DNA from: Polytrichum commune
Taxonomy: Eukaryota > Streptophyta > Polytrichopsida > Polytrichales > Polytrichaceae
Assembly (NCBI GenBank): GCA_950295325.1
Contig: OX485805.1
Span: 43,982,758-44,046,757, forward strand
Reading direction: 5' to 3'
DNA: 64,000 nt
The notes beneath the pieces are model-generated. The model ran no database searches and was not told where the DNA came from. It worked only from the letters and a program-made list of their open reading frames with translations. Below are positions 20,216 to 42,897 of the stretch, piece by piece; the stretch's first letter is position 1, and each line of letters begins with the position of its first letter. Position numbers and translations under genes: made by a program.

Positions 20216-21189
20216 AAACTTAGCCAACTCAATGGGAGTCTAATCCCAAGGTAGAAGCGCCCAATTCCGTCAATGACTCAATTTTTGACACCTATTTTTC
20301 CTACAAAGTGGACAACTACATAAGACGAAAGCTTATTGTCTTGTTCTAGGGACTAAAAAAATTTAGCTCATTGGTTGAAGAAGACAAAATGTTAACAAGC
20401 AACAATATTCACCTCGGCCAAGGGGGGGGGGGGTATATGACTAGGAAGGATCATATGGAATTTGTGACTCTAAACTATTCTACAAGGATAATATATGCTT
20501 TGATGCTTGTGATCTTAATGTTGTTGTGCTCATAGCATAATTGCTTATTCAAATAAAACATTGAATAATTTTGGGTCGAGTAAGCGCTCAAAGTGTCTGC
20601 AATAGGCATTTTAACCCTACAAATATTTATAGGCTTACTAAGCCTCATTCTCCCTCATCTACTTAGATTTTAAACCAAAGAAGATTAAAAAAGAGGATGT
20701 GAGATCCATCAAGCCACGGCATTAAGATTGTAGCTATAATTTTTTGAGAAACACAACATGTTTATTCATGGGCCTTGACCAAATTAGACTCAAGCCTAGG
20801 ATAAATAGCAAGTGGAACTTAGCAATAATATGTTCAGGCCTCATAATTTAAGATTAATTATTATATTAAATTTTAATACAATAATTTATATTATCTTCAT
20901 GTAATAAGAAATCAAAAACTTTGATTGAAGACCATAACATAAATGTTTGGAAGCCAACATCATACAATCCAAAACACATCTTTCTTTATATACTAGAAAT
21001 GTAATTCCAATCTAGTACCTATACATTAACATTAAAAAAATAAAAATAAAAAACTATTAATTTAAAAACTATGAAAATAAGAATAAAAAACTTTTAAAAT
21101 TCAAAAAACTATTACACGCCTACGTTCCTTAGGTTGCAAATATTGAATGAGTTTCATGAACACATGCGTGAACATCAAACATTGAGACA
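20216..21189. other. AT-rich intergenic spacer
   Basis: No gene seen. A G-run of 11 lies at about 20,422-20,432. The last 200 bp are A-rich and probably hold the 3' UTR of the minus-strand esterase gene. Confidence 0.45.
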
Positions 21190-22974
21190 TCACAAGTGAT
21201 GTTTTTCCTTCCACTTGTTGAGCATTGGTCCTAAATAAGTATAACCAGGTACCGATGAATAGAGGTTGACAATAGCTTTCCAACCAGCTTGCGTAGGATG
21301 AATATTGTCAAATATAACCTTCTTTGATGGGTCTGGACAAACTTCCCAATCATACCATCCACAATGTCCCGTGCAACATTGCTTCAAAGCCTCTACAAAA
21401 CCTATCAACCCACCCAAAAAAAAAAAAAAAAAGTAGTTGTTAAAAAAATTAAAAAAAAATTGTCATTAAAATTGAATGAAGATCGCATGAACGTAAGTTG
21501 TACACAATCATCAATGTTTAGATTCTATGAAATGTAAATCCTTACCATATTTTTCACCATGAAGCAAGACTTCTTTCATAGCTTTTGTCAAATTAACAAT
21601 GATGAAATCCGATTTGTGCAAGCTCTTCTTCAATAACTTGAAGCGTTCAATGAGCAGTTTGTTGTGTAGATCCGTTTCGATGCTCAAAGTCTCATTTTTA
21701 ACACACGTGGTAGAATTGTTGATCGGATAGGTAGTGTAAGGCATACATGAGGCGGGCACCACCGTTGATACCATGATGTGGTTAATTCCAAGCCTTTGAA
21801 TGCGAAGTGACTCAAAAGCAATTGCATCCACAACATTTGCTACCACAGAAGGGACCCCCTATTTTAAAAGGTCAAACAAAGTTAGAATTCAAAATCAAAT
21901 CATAATTCTAACTCTGTAGACATATATCTAGGTTTTAGTATGTGGATTGTGAAGTGTATTGGATTTTGCGTATTAGGCTCAACATAAGGGGATAGAATTT
22001 ACACCAAATTAAAAAATCTCAAAAATGTTGATCTCAAGATTAAATTATGTACATTACCTCAGGAGCTCCAACTTCATTATAGAATGAATAATCGTTGATT
22101 CCCATGGACACCAACGCTACAGAGTGTTGCAAGTGATCTTTTGTCCACATCCCTTGTTTCACAAATTGTTCAAAAGCATCAACTTGTGCAGAAAGAGGAG
22201 GATGTCCCCAATCATAATTGGTTCCCGCGCCTGCTATTGCAAAATTAACTCCACCATTGTTGATGGTCTTAGGATCTAGTTGCATCCAAGTCCATGATGT
22301 CGGTGTGGGTACATCAAACAATTCAGCTGTCCCCATAACAATTGAAGGACTTGAATTAATATTTTAAATATGAAATTTATAACCCTAAAAAAACATCACT
22401 TAAAAAAAATCATAAGCCTTAAGATAATTTATTGTTTAAAAAATAAAAAACTTCAAAATTTGTTTATATTGAAGAAAGGAAATCAATATTTTTTGTCAAT
22501 CCAAGGACAAATGTTATATACCAAAGTAATCAACTTGGTTGCGCCCATCACTTGATCGGTTTCCCATATGTACAACATGAGGCCATGTCATCCCATATGG
22601 ATAACTTACATTGGCTTCTCCCGTGTCAGAATAGGAGTCACCAAATACAAATAAACCTTTTGTTCCTTGAACTCCACCTGTGAGTCAATGTGCAACCAAC
22701 ATGTCTGGAAATAAATAAATATTTCACCTTGACTTTTATGACACATATCATATCTTGTTGTTTTAGGAGAAAAAAAACCAAATCTTAATCAAAGTAACAA
22801 ATTTACGCCAAATTGCACTACATCACATGTCTAGATTTAACTTACATCAACATATTATTTTTATTTTGAGGTTATGCATGTCTTACCCATATTAGAGATC
22901 GCACAAAGGGTGACAATTACAACCAATATTGTTGTTTTTCGGCTCAAAGCCAAATTACATGTTTGAAACTCCAT
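21190..22974 (-). CDS. GDSL-type (SGNH) esterase/lipase, secreted (5 exons, 345 aa)
   Basis: Exons on the minus strand: 22974-22887, 22677-22522, 22326-22058, 21858-21546, 21401-21190. The total of 1,038 nt closes as 346 codons with GT/AG at each junction. The protein starts MEFQTCNLALSRKTTILVVIV, a signal peptide. Block I is VFGDSYSDTG with nucleophile Ser44. Block II is NFAIAGAGTNYD. Block III is SMGINDYSF (Asn159). Block V is FDNIHPTQAGW, giving catalytic Asp307 and His310. Length and block order are normal for plant GDSL esterases, which hydrolyse acyl or acetyl esters of lipids, cutin or wall polymers; the substrate cannot be told. It sits alone in the spacer between the two arms and is the only single-copy intact gene here. 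Confidence 0.88.
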
Positions 22975-24867
22975 ACTTATCGTCCACCCTACACAAAAGT
23001 ACACCTTTAATGATATCAAAACTTTGCATTTCAACGAAAAACTTAATGATAATCTTTTAGAATTATTATCAAATTGAGTTTCCAAATAGAGGATTGAATG
23101 GGAAGGTAACAAAAGCAATTTTGTACCAAACCTATCATGAAAATGAATGATATTGTGAACATCTTACTGAGATTGTTTGCAAGGAGTTGTCCACGGAAGT
23201 GGTCTCGGAAAAAAAAAAAAAAGCTTGAAATATATGTGTTATATATGTAGATTGATTTGCGATTTTCAAAAGATCCACACTTAAATTATAGTTGAGTTGT
23301 GATGTATTAATATCTCAAAATTGATCATATCCATAAATATGAAGTAAAATTTTTATATATATATAAAAGAGACAAAAACTTAAAGTAAAATAATGTTGAA
23401 AGACACTTTAATATGAAAATGATGATGGTGTGGTGTAGAAAACATAGATAGTTTGATCTTATCTAGATATATAATATATTTTCTTTACAACAATAGTCAA
23501 AATATTTATGGATTGAGATCACTTATGACTTTTAGCTCATAATCAAAACATGGAGAATATGAACCTAAATATAAAGATGCAAAATTGAACTAATATACAT
23601 CATAAAAGAAATTAATATCAACTTGTGAAAGAAATATTAAAGGTTGGAGTAGTATATCGAATAGGTGTATTACAACGATTTTTTTGAGTGATATATCTGG
23701 AAACACCTAATTTTTTTCTCATTTCGAATGAAATTAATACATTACAAAGTAGTTTTTACTCTTGAATCTTCAATTTTAGCCATAATACTAAGTATAACAT
23801 TATTTTTTTATTTTTTGTAAAAAATAAATTATTATTATTATTACAAATTTTATTTTATTTTTAATACAGAATTTTTTTATTCTACTTCTTTAGGACCTAT
23901 CACAAGAATATATATTTTAAATCAGAATTATAAGGTTGAAAATAAAAATAATCGATTTTTCCTTTAATTTCTAGTCATGTCCTGATCAACTGTGCTTGAA
24001 CCGCAATACTCATCAAATCAATACATTATGTGCATGTGAATATATGTTATCAGATTAACCAGTTTGTGTTATTAAACTAATTGGTTAACTAACCGATTAG
24101 AGACTCACAAAACTCATAAGTGTTACTCTAGTCGAATAGATACAAATCAATCATGGGTTTACACTAATATAAACTGTAGATTGTAATGAATCAACATTAT
24201 CATCAGACGTAGCAAAATTTCATAACATCACATTAACTACTAGCACATAATCGAATTAAGTGCGGTAATAATATATTCATGCACAACTTACAAATCATGT
24301 GAGCTATAGAATCTTAACATCACATGCTTAAAGACAAAGACCACTTGATTATAAGCACTATTTGCATGAAATAGTTGTATGCACTAACAAGTTTAAATCC
24401 ATTAATTTCGTTGCATAACACATTTTTAGATATGATGCATAACACATTCTGGATATGGATTTGGTGCATGACACATTTCTAGATATGGACCTGGTCATAA
24501 CACGTTTCACTTATTTTGGTGCGTAGCATATTAGTAGGTCTCGTTTGCATAACACATTAGCAGATGTGGTGCAGAACCGAGGAAATGGGAGCAAGGAATG
24601 TTCACAATGTCCGAGGAAGGTCTACAGCTCGAAGGACGACTAACACCATTGGAGCTGACTCCGTCCATGGTTATGTCTAGTCCAGCTGGACACTGGCGTG
24701 TGGGCCAGCGGACAGAGCTTGATAAAGGTGCTTTAGCGTTTGACATAGTGAATATCAACATATTGAACACAATTGACAGGACCTACGTATCCAATTAAGA
24801 AATCAACAAACATGCACTTTTGATGATAATAATCCACCCAACCTGCTCAACCCCCCAATAACCATAA
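22975..24867. other. AT-rich intergenic region upstream of the esterase gene
   Basis: About 1.9 kb, very AT-rich, with no supported gene. It should include the esterase promoter on its left side. A short direct repeat GATATGG..TGCATAACACATT (about 24,415-24,560) recurs four to five times with variation. Confidence 0.45.
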
Positions 24868-24890
24868 CCAAATTCATCCAATTTTCTCTA

Positions 24891-27800
24891 GTGGCTTCTT
24901 CGCTCGCGTACTCGTGCTCGGCGTTCGTCGAGGGCCGGAAACTGGGAACTCAGCGATGGGAGAGCAAGAGCAATCGCAATGGCAATGGTCGTCTGGTTGT
25001 TGCAACTGCGAGGTGTGTGGCGAGCGAGCAGGCAACAGAAGAGGAGAGCAAGAAGATTTCTAGGGTTTCCGGAAGGCGGGCGGTGTGCGCTTTGATCGCG
25101 GTGGGAGGTTTGACGGTGAATTCATTTGCGCTTGCCGCGTTTGCGCTGTTGGAGAGTGACGACGACGACGCGCTTCTGTTGAAGGTGGAGGAGGACAAGA
25201 AGAAGCGCATTGAGGGGCGCTCGAGTGCCGTCAAATTCTTCAAGAAGGAAATCCGTATGCATTCCAAGTCCCTTAGCATTGCTTTTAATTGCATTGGATC
25301 AATTACGAACGTCACATAGCATTGAAATTAGGGTCCAATTTCTAATCTCTAAGAATTTGGGTCTTCAGTAACTTGGAATGAATTTGGAGCTTAGTCATCA
25401 ATTGGCAGGCTCTTATCAGCAAAACCTCTACACACTCTCAGAATTAAGGCTTGAAGTTATTCGACAATAGTCTCTTGGACAATATGGATTTTGATCCGTG
25501 TATCAATGTGGAACACTCTCATGAAGCTTAACGATGATATGGAGTGAGGGAGTGAGTGAGTAGAGGATTTGGATATTGGTTGGGGCTGCATTGACAAGTT
25601 CCTAAGCTAGATGGGTCTTAAATGGTTTTTCTGACTGGCCCACTTCTCCTGGTATATAGGTCCCCCAAGAATGGTCATCATATTTTGAGGACGTTGTCCA
25701 GTCTTTTTAAAACATGTTGTCCAGTTTCTTTTAAGCAACACCAAACCACATACCACTCAAATATAGGTGTCTGATCAAGATAAGGAACTGAATTAGGCAC
25801 GTCTACCTTATTTTAAGACCACGTAAAGCCTTCTCACATTCTCAGATTAAGGCTTAATTTGATGGGACAATATTCTCGTACATGGCTTTTGATGCTTGCA
25901 GCAAAGTGCCTTTGATTCCCGGTCCACGTGAACTCTCTCACAAAGGATAACAATGATGCTATGGAGTGAGCAAGTGGAGGATTTGGCATTTGGGTGGGGC
26001 TGCATTGGCTATGTCGCAAACTGGAAAGCAATATGACAGATGGACGGCTGTTGGTTAATGTTAGGTATCGGAGTGGACACGGTTTGCAAAATTGTCCTCG
26101 CATATCCAGTTAGGTCTCTGCTGAAAAAAGAGTTGACGTGATGGGCAGCATAATAGGAGTCGAAGGCAAATATGGGGTGTTTGATCGTCTTGAGTGTTGG
26201 TGAATTGATGGATAAATTGATATTATTCAGCACTGTCAAATCTCACTCCACAGTCAATCGTCAATGCACATGCATTAATTCCAGTTGCAAGTTAGGCGCA
26301 GGGAAGAGCATTAGCTTTATGATAGAATGAATTCATTTGGGATGCTTTGGGGAAAAGTTGAGGCCATCCTTTAGAGTACAATTTTTTAAGAGAGTCTTTG
26401 ACAGAGTTTTGTTGAAAATGAAGGAGCGCCATGAGTTACATTGCTGCCAATAACAACTTTGGAGGCATATTTTTTATTTTTTGGGTTAACTCTGACAACA
26501 AAAGGTTTGGTTGATGACTGTTTGTGGGAGACATGAGGGTGCCTTAAACCCAAGGCCTTAACTTGGATCCCATGGGACAACTAAGGCTGAAATAATACCT
26601 GGATGGGTGACATTCCTTGCACTTGATTCTCGGTGTACCCTACTATCTATGGTCCACCCAATCATAGTGGGGGTATATATTTTCCACCACCCATGTGGGA
26701 ACTTAGAGGCTTGTCCTTGGGGGAGATAGATAGGTGCCAGCTAGCTTGTCCATGCCCACTCAAGGTGTTCATCTTTGAAAGAAGGCAGAAGTTTGTGGGG
26801 GCCTTCTAATTCTCGTAATGCATGTTTCTGGATTACATATAGACTTATAGCAACTCAAAATTGAAGCTACACCCTGGTGGCAACACAGGAGTAGTCTTTC
26901 TTTCTATGGGGGACCAAAAGTTAAACACCCATCCTTCCACTGTTCCAGCCTAAAGCCTAAAGCGTAGGGCCCAGATTTTAAGCCCTTTGGTTTCAGCCAC
27001 CCTTCGGAAACACCATGAAAATTCCAGTCACTGAATTGTCTTTCACATGTTGGTTTGATTGATACAATTTTATGTGTCCACAGTACTGTTGAGTTTTTTA
27101 CTGGAAACCCGAGTTCACCTGTTTGCAGCTTCAGGTTGCAAGCTTGAATATTTTAGATGAACACTCGCTGGTCATCCCTACGCCACAGAAACATCTGTAA
27201 TTGGATAATTGCCAGTCTCCTTCTCCAAACTGTTAAACTAAGTTCAGTTACCGAGAGACTTTCTAATACTTTGACAACACGAAAATACTAACTATCGTCA
27301 TAAATGAGAACTTATGATGTCATTTTTTGCTGAGCAGAGTCTGTGCAAGCTGCTGTGTACAAATTGAGCAAAACCGGACAGGCAATTGATAATGGTGACC
27401 TCAACTCTGCCACCTCGGTGTTGGCGACGGAGTGGATCAACAACGTCAAGGCTGCCGTATCTAAGGTCTGGACAGCTTTTCCTGCCTTTTACTGAATCAT
27501 TATTGACAACTGATTACTTTCCAACTCTTGAATTCGTGTGTGGTATAGAAGCGTAAGATTCTCAATATCTGGCATATACCATTGTTCTTGTTCAGGTGAG
27601 TTCCAGCAAGGAGGAGAAAAGCGAGGCTGAGACTTTCAGTTCTGCCTTGAACTCCTTCCAGGCTGCAGGTACGATTTCTCTCCCGAAAGTGGATCTCCAA
27701 TATTGATATATCTTTTAATATTTAGGAAAGAAATTTCTATAGAGGTGACACATCATTGGAAATTTACATTCTCACATAAACAGGTGTAATCTATCTTCCT

Positions 27801-28612
27801 TCCTCTCCTCCTTCATTCCCTCTCTCCCTTCCTTCCTACCTTATGCATTCCTTGGGTCTTTCCTTGTGTTCAAGGAAGCTCTAGTGAGTTTTTAAGAAAA
27901 AATGAGAGGCATGTGAGAATCGATGAAATAAGCAAGGAGAATAATAGAAGGCATGCAACTACTTAGTGATTAACAAATTTTTTTTTAGAAATTGACGGCC
28001 TTGATTTTCTGTCCAATGCATCCTTGAATTTAGTTACAAATGGTCTTGAGTCTCAGTGAATGCGCAAATGAGCTACTCTATGTTTTCTAGCCTTATTTTT
28101 AGCTTTCATACCACTCTTTGAAATTGCTTCCATTGGTCATTGCGTTTTAATTTCTAGGTGTTTATGGAGATCCCTAAACTAATGACCACAGTCTGCATTC
28201 TATTTCAAGCAGATGAAACTTTAAGCAGCAGCAATTTTTGACTTGTGCTTTCCCAAAATTCTTACTAATTAGATAAATCTGCGGTCATGGTGAGTAGACT
28301 AAAAGAGTTCTCAGATATCTTCAAGTGGTTGTGAGGTGTATCTGATTACAGGATTCTTGCACAATTGCTCCTGCCAATTAAATTTGGTTGTATTGGTGAA
28401 ATTAATATGAAATCAAATTTTTGGACCTGTAATCTGTCAACTCAAATTTCTGTATCTCTATCCTTTTTTTTGTATCTAATAAATTAAATTTGGCTGTCTC
28501 AGTTAAATCAGGCGATGCAGATTCCTCAAGAAATGCTTTCGTAGCCTCAGCAAGTTCATCGGAGAAGTGAACCAGGCTTGCTGGATTGTCAGAAGTAGTG
28601 GTGGATTTGTAA
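24891..28612 (+). pseudogene. Decayed second copy of the MPH2/TL16.5-like lumen-protein gene
   Basis: The four exons correspond to the left-arm gene: 24891-25254, 27338-27465, 27596-27668, 28503-28612, with splice sites preserved. Two lesions stand out. The initiator ATG is GTG at 24,891, with no in-frame ATG between the nearest upstream in-frame stop (24,774-24,776) and the end of exon 1. The codon for the conserved Trp in ASSxEKW is TGA at 28,568-28,570, 14 codons before the ancestral TAA. In addition, homology to the left arm ends about 25 bp upstream of the start, so the native promoter was not copied. The intact splice sites suggest recent death. Non-coding transcription from a neighbouring promoter remains possible. 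Confidence 0.85.
26537..26641 (+). ncRNA. 5S rRNA-like sequence, right-arm copy
   Basis: This is the partner of 16,439-16,550, now on the plus strand and again in host-gene sense. It keeps GGGTGCC at the start, AATAATACCTGGATGGGTGA (C box) and GGTGTACCCT at the end. It has lost about 8 bp in the A-box region (GGTTAAGC is missing), so the two arms differ in exactly the segment needed for polymerase III recognition. Confidence 0.5.
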
Positions 28613-29753
28613 TTAAATGTTTGATGCAAGTACCAAAATTTATATTTTCTTTGGCAACGAGCTCCAGAGGATGTCGATCTGGGTCCACATTCTACAAGTT
28701 TGGACTCCTGTGGGTAGACTTCAATGGTAGAGACCATCATTGCCTCTCATGTTTGTATTTTTAATTGAAATGAGTGATTTAGTGAGGTAGTTGTTCATGG
28801 AAGATTCAGTAGTTTTTCTTCCCCTGGCTAGTTTCCATCACACGTCAGATTCTGAGACAGACATTGGAACTTCTATTTGTAGACAAACCAGAATTTTTTT
28901 GGAGGGAAGCATCACTGAAAAGAGTGAGATCTCCCAGTGTCACCCGAGAATTGTGTGCATCCTTGGATGGATAATTTTTTGGCCTAAGGCACTTATGTGA
29001 GCCTTATGTGAGCCTTATGTGGTCATTCTTCGCAATTGGACACCTGTATTTGAGTGGTATATGGCAAGGTTTGTAGTTAAGACTAGACACCAAAAGAAGT
29101 CGTGTATAATGATGAGATTGGACTATGAGCTCAAATTATTGTAACAAAAAGAGGAGAAAATTTAATGCAATCTCTTATAGCTTTTTCATCTCTCAATTAT
29201 GTACATACAAAAGATACATGCTTGGTGAAAATATAGGACTTCCTTTGTGATCATGGCAGTGCTCATAAATCACTTTTGAAAAAGTTGTTGAAGATAGTTT
29301 CATCCATTGGATTAAGCTCATACACATTTGTCTCTGTTATATACCTTATTGAATGCCAAGGCAATGATGATATTGAACTCTACCATCACATGGTCACATG
29401 GTGTATACAATCATATGTCCCCATCGAGCCCTTGGATTTTTGATACCAACAAAGACCTATCTCCATATGAGAAGGTCGGTCCATAATGTTGATTGGGTCC
29501 TTACAATGTAACCACTTGGCATCCCCTAGACCCTCCCTATGTACAGTACCATGGCGTGCCTTGACTGTCCTAATTGGATGAAATAAACTCCTCTTGTGAG
29601 AGAACTTAAGGGACACTTAATTACTTCTACAAAAATAAGTGGAACAATATCCATCACATTTGTATATTTTGTGAATTAAAATCTCATTAAACACCCTTTT
29701 ATATACCTCGAGAGACAAGAAGATTGCACCTTCCCATTATGATCTCACTCAAA
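28613..29753. other. Intergenic region between pseudogene and kinase copy B
   Basis: No gene. It is homologous to 13,427-14,483 except for a reversed block (29,526-29,601) and a stretch at about 29,440-29,510 whose minus strand reads through KDPINIMDRPS. That stretch resembles a segment near 43,380-43,450 (RDPIDLMDRPL), so it is a shared repeat fragment. Confidence 0.5.
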
Positions 29754-39420
<9,667 letters not shown>

Positions 39421-39480
39421 CTCCAAGCCACAACTAAATTTGTACGTAGGCCGCAGAATTAGGCGCAAGCTGCAGCAGCT

Positions 39481-40260
39481 GGACAACTAGATAGATAGAC
39501 AGACAGATACGCTAGTTCCTAATGAAACAAGCATGAATGATAAGCTCCTTATCCCGCAAACAGGATAGATTGATAGATAGATACACTAGTTCCTATTGAA
39601 GCAAGCATGATGGAATAGCTTCTTATTCCTAAGACTAGACTAGGCTGGCTAGATAGATACTGTTGAAGCAAGCATGAATGAAAAGCTTCTTTATCTCTCA
39701 GACTAGATAGATAGATCGATCCTATGCAAGCAATTGCTTGTATGAATGAACAGCTTCTTATCCCTCATACTAGACTAGATAGATAGATTAGTTCCTACTG
39801 AAGTAAGCATGATAGAAAAGCATCTTTGTCCCTCAGACTAGATAGATAGATACAAACGCCGGGTCCTATTGAAGCAAGCACGAATGAGAAGGCGCTCATC
39901 GCCCTCAGGCAAGCTGGAGCAACACTGATTTGAGCAGCAATCAAGGTGGGCAAATTGGTACTCATCAAGTGTAGTGGATATATGAACACTGGGCTTGACG
40001 TCGACGTGCCTACCACCCTCTCACCCAACCTATCATTAACTAGACTAGCTTTGTGAAAACTTCCAATTGCAAGTCACAAACTCAAGGTGTCCGTAGGTCA
40101 GAGGAGTGCACACACGTCTTGAATCAGCAAATAAACAAATAGATGGATGGATAGATAGATAGATAGATACTTAGAAACGTCGGGTTAGTTTCTATTGGAG
40201 CAAGCATGAAGGAAGAGTTTCTTCGCCCTCGGACAAGATGCAGCTCAACACAGATTTCAC
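39481..40260 (-). repeat. Degenerate 70-bp minisatellite, right-arm copy
   Basis: Reverse-complement partner of 3,279-4,045. Units read AAGCAAGCATGAATGA..AGCTTCTTATCCCTCA..ACTAGATAGATAG. The number of units appears the same. The microsatellite at about 40,143-40,168 is shorter (fewer TAGA repeats) than in the left arm. Confidence 0.78.
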
Positions 40261-40800
40261 CAGCAAGGTGGGAATTTTAGCGCTCCTCGAAATTAAGAAA
40301 ACGAGTCTGTGACTGATCGAACTCAACTTAAGTTAGATAATTCATACTTCCGGCTTCGAGAAGCTGAGGCGCCTCCTCCAAGCAATTATGTATAATTTAG
40401 AAGCACGACAAAGACGCCCGAAACCTCCCAACCAAAGTGCTTCAGCGATGCGCGGCCTAAAACTCTCTCGGTGGATCATGCCACCCTGCTTAACTCTAGC
40501 TCTAAGCACTGACTAACTTGAATTTCCTTTCTTTCCTCCCTCCCTCCTTCCGAAAGTTGCCGTTTTTAGGTTCTGTTGTCTTGAAACCTGTGTCAATAAA
40601 TAAAGGGACTTCTATCTAGTCATCAGCCTAACTTATTAGTAGTATCACAGGTCAAAGGTCAACTAACAACACCACATGTTGTCTCTGCCAATACCACATG
40701 TCTACATTTGTATTCGTTTCCCCCGAGACCCAAATTCAGGAGCGTTTCATGAGCCTCTTTCATCACTCAACATTACTCCCAAGTTGCAGTGTGTATGTTT

Positions 40801-41182
40801 GACAAATTTCATGTGACGTTCAACCTCAAATCCAAAGTGTCACATGACATTTTCAAAAACAAAAATGAATGTCAATTGACATCTACATTTTATTCCAAAA
40901 TGTCACCTCAATTTTTGGCTTACACAATATTTTAGAAAACTAATATTTTGAATAATAAAAAACAAACTTGATTTGTAACAAAAAAAAACTATCAATCAAG
41001 CGTAAGTATCCTTCGGTCTCGCATGTTTCTCCACTTATGCAATGTGATTAGAGAGAAATGCACGACATACAGAAAAGAAGTCAAGAGCCTTGAATTTAGG
41101 CGTCTTTCCACTTCTTGCTTCTGAATCTGCAGCCAGACTCTGCTATCTCTCCGCCAAAAACAACGGACAAAAACTCTCAAAG
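40801..41182. other. Flank of the palindrome, no gene
   Basis: AT-rich sequence immediately outside the right arm. No counterpart is seen at the left outer edge and no supported reading frame is present. Confidence 0.4.
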
Positions 41183-41241
41183 GTGATCAACATGGGTGAC
41201 TCTCTTGCACTTCAGTACGGAGGCTCTGAGGCTCACAATTA
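41183..41241 (+). pseudogene. Isolated exon fragment resembling a SAC-domain phosphoinositide phosphatase
   Basis: The segment translates as VINMGDSLALQYGGSEAHNY, preceded by an AG and followed closely by GTATGC. Plant SAC-domain phosphatases carry DMGDTLALQYGGSAAHN in the region after the catalytic motif, so this short match is distinctive. No neighbouring exons with the downstream ERRGQW-type motif or the upstream CX5R(T/S) active site are seen in the next 2 kb. It is best read as a captured or relict exon. The match is only about 20 residues, so certainty is moderate. Confidence 0.45.
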
Positions 41242-42897
41242 CGTATGCTCCTCCCTTTGCTTGCTTCTAGTTGAATGTATCTATTTATCTATCTACCTAT
41301 CTACTGAACAATCAATATCAACTGATATCCTCTTGAAGCATATTATATCCTTTAGTGGTAAAGAAAAAGAATAAAAAGTTGTTCAATTGGTGAGGTCTGA
41401 TCTAGGTCTCTGAATTGGAATTGTGAAATATAGAAACACTTCTAGTACGTTGGCCAACAAAAGGTTGTTACAAAAAGGAATATTGATTATCATTGGGAAT
41501 TAATTGGTTCCAGGTGTTTCCAGAGAGGCAGGGGGAAGTGGAAAACAACCACACAATCACAACTTCATAATTACAGGTTAATTATCCCAACAGAACAATT
41601 CACTATATATGGAACAAAGTGCGCTACAATCAATCCTCACCAAAAGCATGCGCTGATCTTCGTGCCACTTTTGCATCATTTTTGCAATAAGAAGTCTCTC
41701 CAGCTCCAAGAAAGCTCAAAGGGATTCAGATGCTTTCAACAAGGGAGCTTTGCGATTAAAGGGAATTGCTCAAAACAACTTTGGTTGAAAGCAAGAAAAA
41801 CTCACATTGGTTGGAAGCAAGAAAAAACTCATATGGAGTGGAGGATGTGCAAGCACCACGGTGATACAAACATTTGCCTCGCCATGTTCCTAGTTAGTCT
41901 CGCTCTCCGATCACCGTCTTAGCTCCCAGTTACAAAGGAAATTGCAAGAGCAAAGTTGAACTTAAGTATGTGAGTGAGTGTAGGAAGTTCTCCTACTATT
42001 ATGGGTTATGTTTTCCGGATACTTGAGCTGCACTTTATAATACTCAAGTAATACGTGCCATTTCAATTTCTAGTGTGTCAATTGATGTGTGGTTTTTTTC
42101 TTCACAAGTCACAGTACGTGTCAATTTCTAGATTGTGCGTGTCAATTCACGAGCATTTTTTTTTTGGTGCAAGTTTTTGCGTGTCAAAAGAGAAAAACTT
42201 GCAAAAACTTTGTCAAACATATACACTGCTCCCAAGCCTCTAGTTTCCAAGGAGTTGAGGTGATCTATTTCAGGATGTCGATTAAAGTGTATGTATGTGG
42301 CTCCAAGTTATTGGCGATCGACATGAGATTTGCCTCATTGGGTCAAGGCACGTTCCTCTCTTTCCTTTTGGGTAGAAATTGAACAAATTCAAAACAAAAT
42401 ATCACCACCACAATGAAAACCGAAAACAGGAACCGACAGGGCTTCAGGTAATGATGAATCATGCAAATGGTGATTTCAAGTTCCAAAGGTGAAATTGAAA
42501 GATAAGATTGCAGGACATGAGATTCCAAAGGTGAAGATTCTCTTTGTTCTCTTTATACAGTCACATTGGCTCATCTCCTGACCGTCCTATTCATTATTAA
42601 ACCTGGAATGGTGCTTAGATTTTTGTGTGGGTTACGCCCAATCTTGATTCTCATTGCAACTTTCTTCTTCTTCTTTTTTTTTTTTTTTTTTCAACTGTCC
42701 ATTCTTAACTACAAGCCAAATGCATTTCATGAGATGTAATAAGGTATATATCCACTGGGTTGCACTTTTTATAATACGTATGAGTATATGTAATTTGAAG
42801 TTTTCCGTATTACATATACATATGCTACACAAATTATAACTCGTAGTTATGTACATGTATGGAGGACATCTAGAAAATATATAACATTTGTACTTGT
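41242..42897. other. Intergenic, no gene recognised
   Basis: Short open frames exist (for example 41,662-41,922) but show no family motif, signal or splice context. A short TCTA run lies at about 41,280-41,302 and a T/C-rich tract at about 42,660-42,692. Confidence 0.45.
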
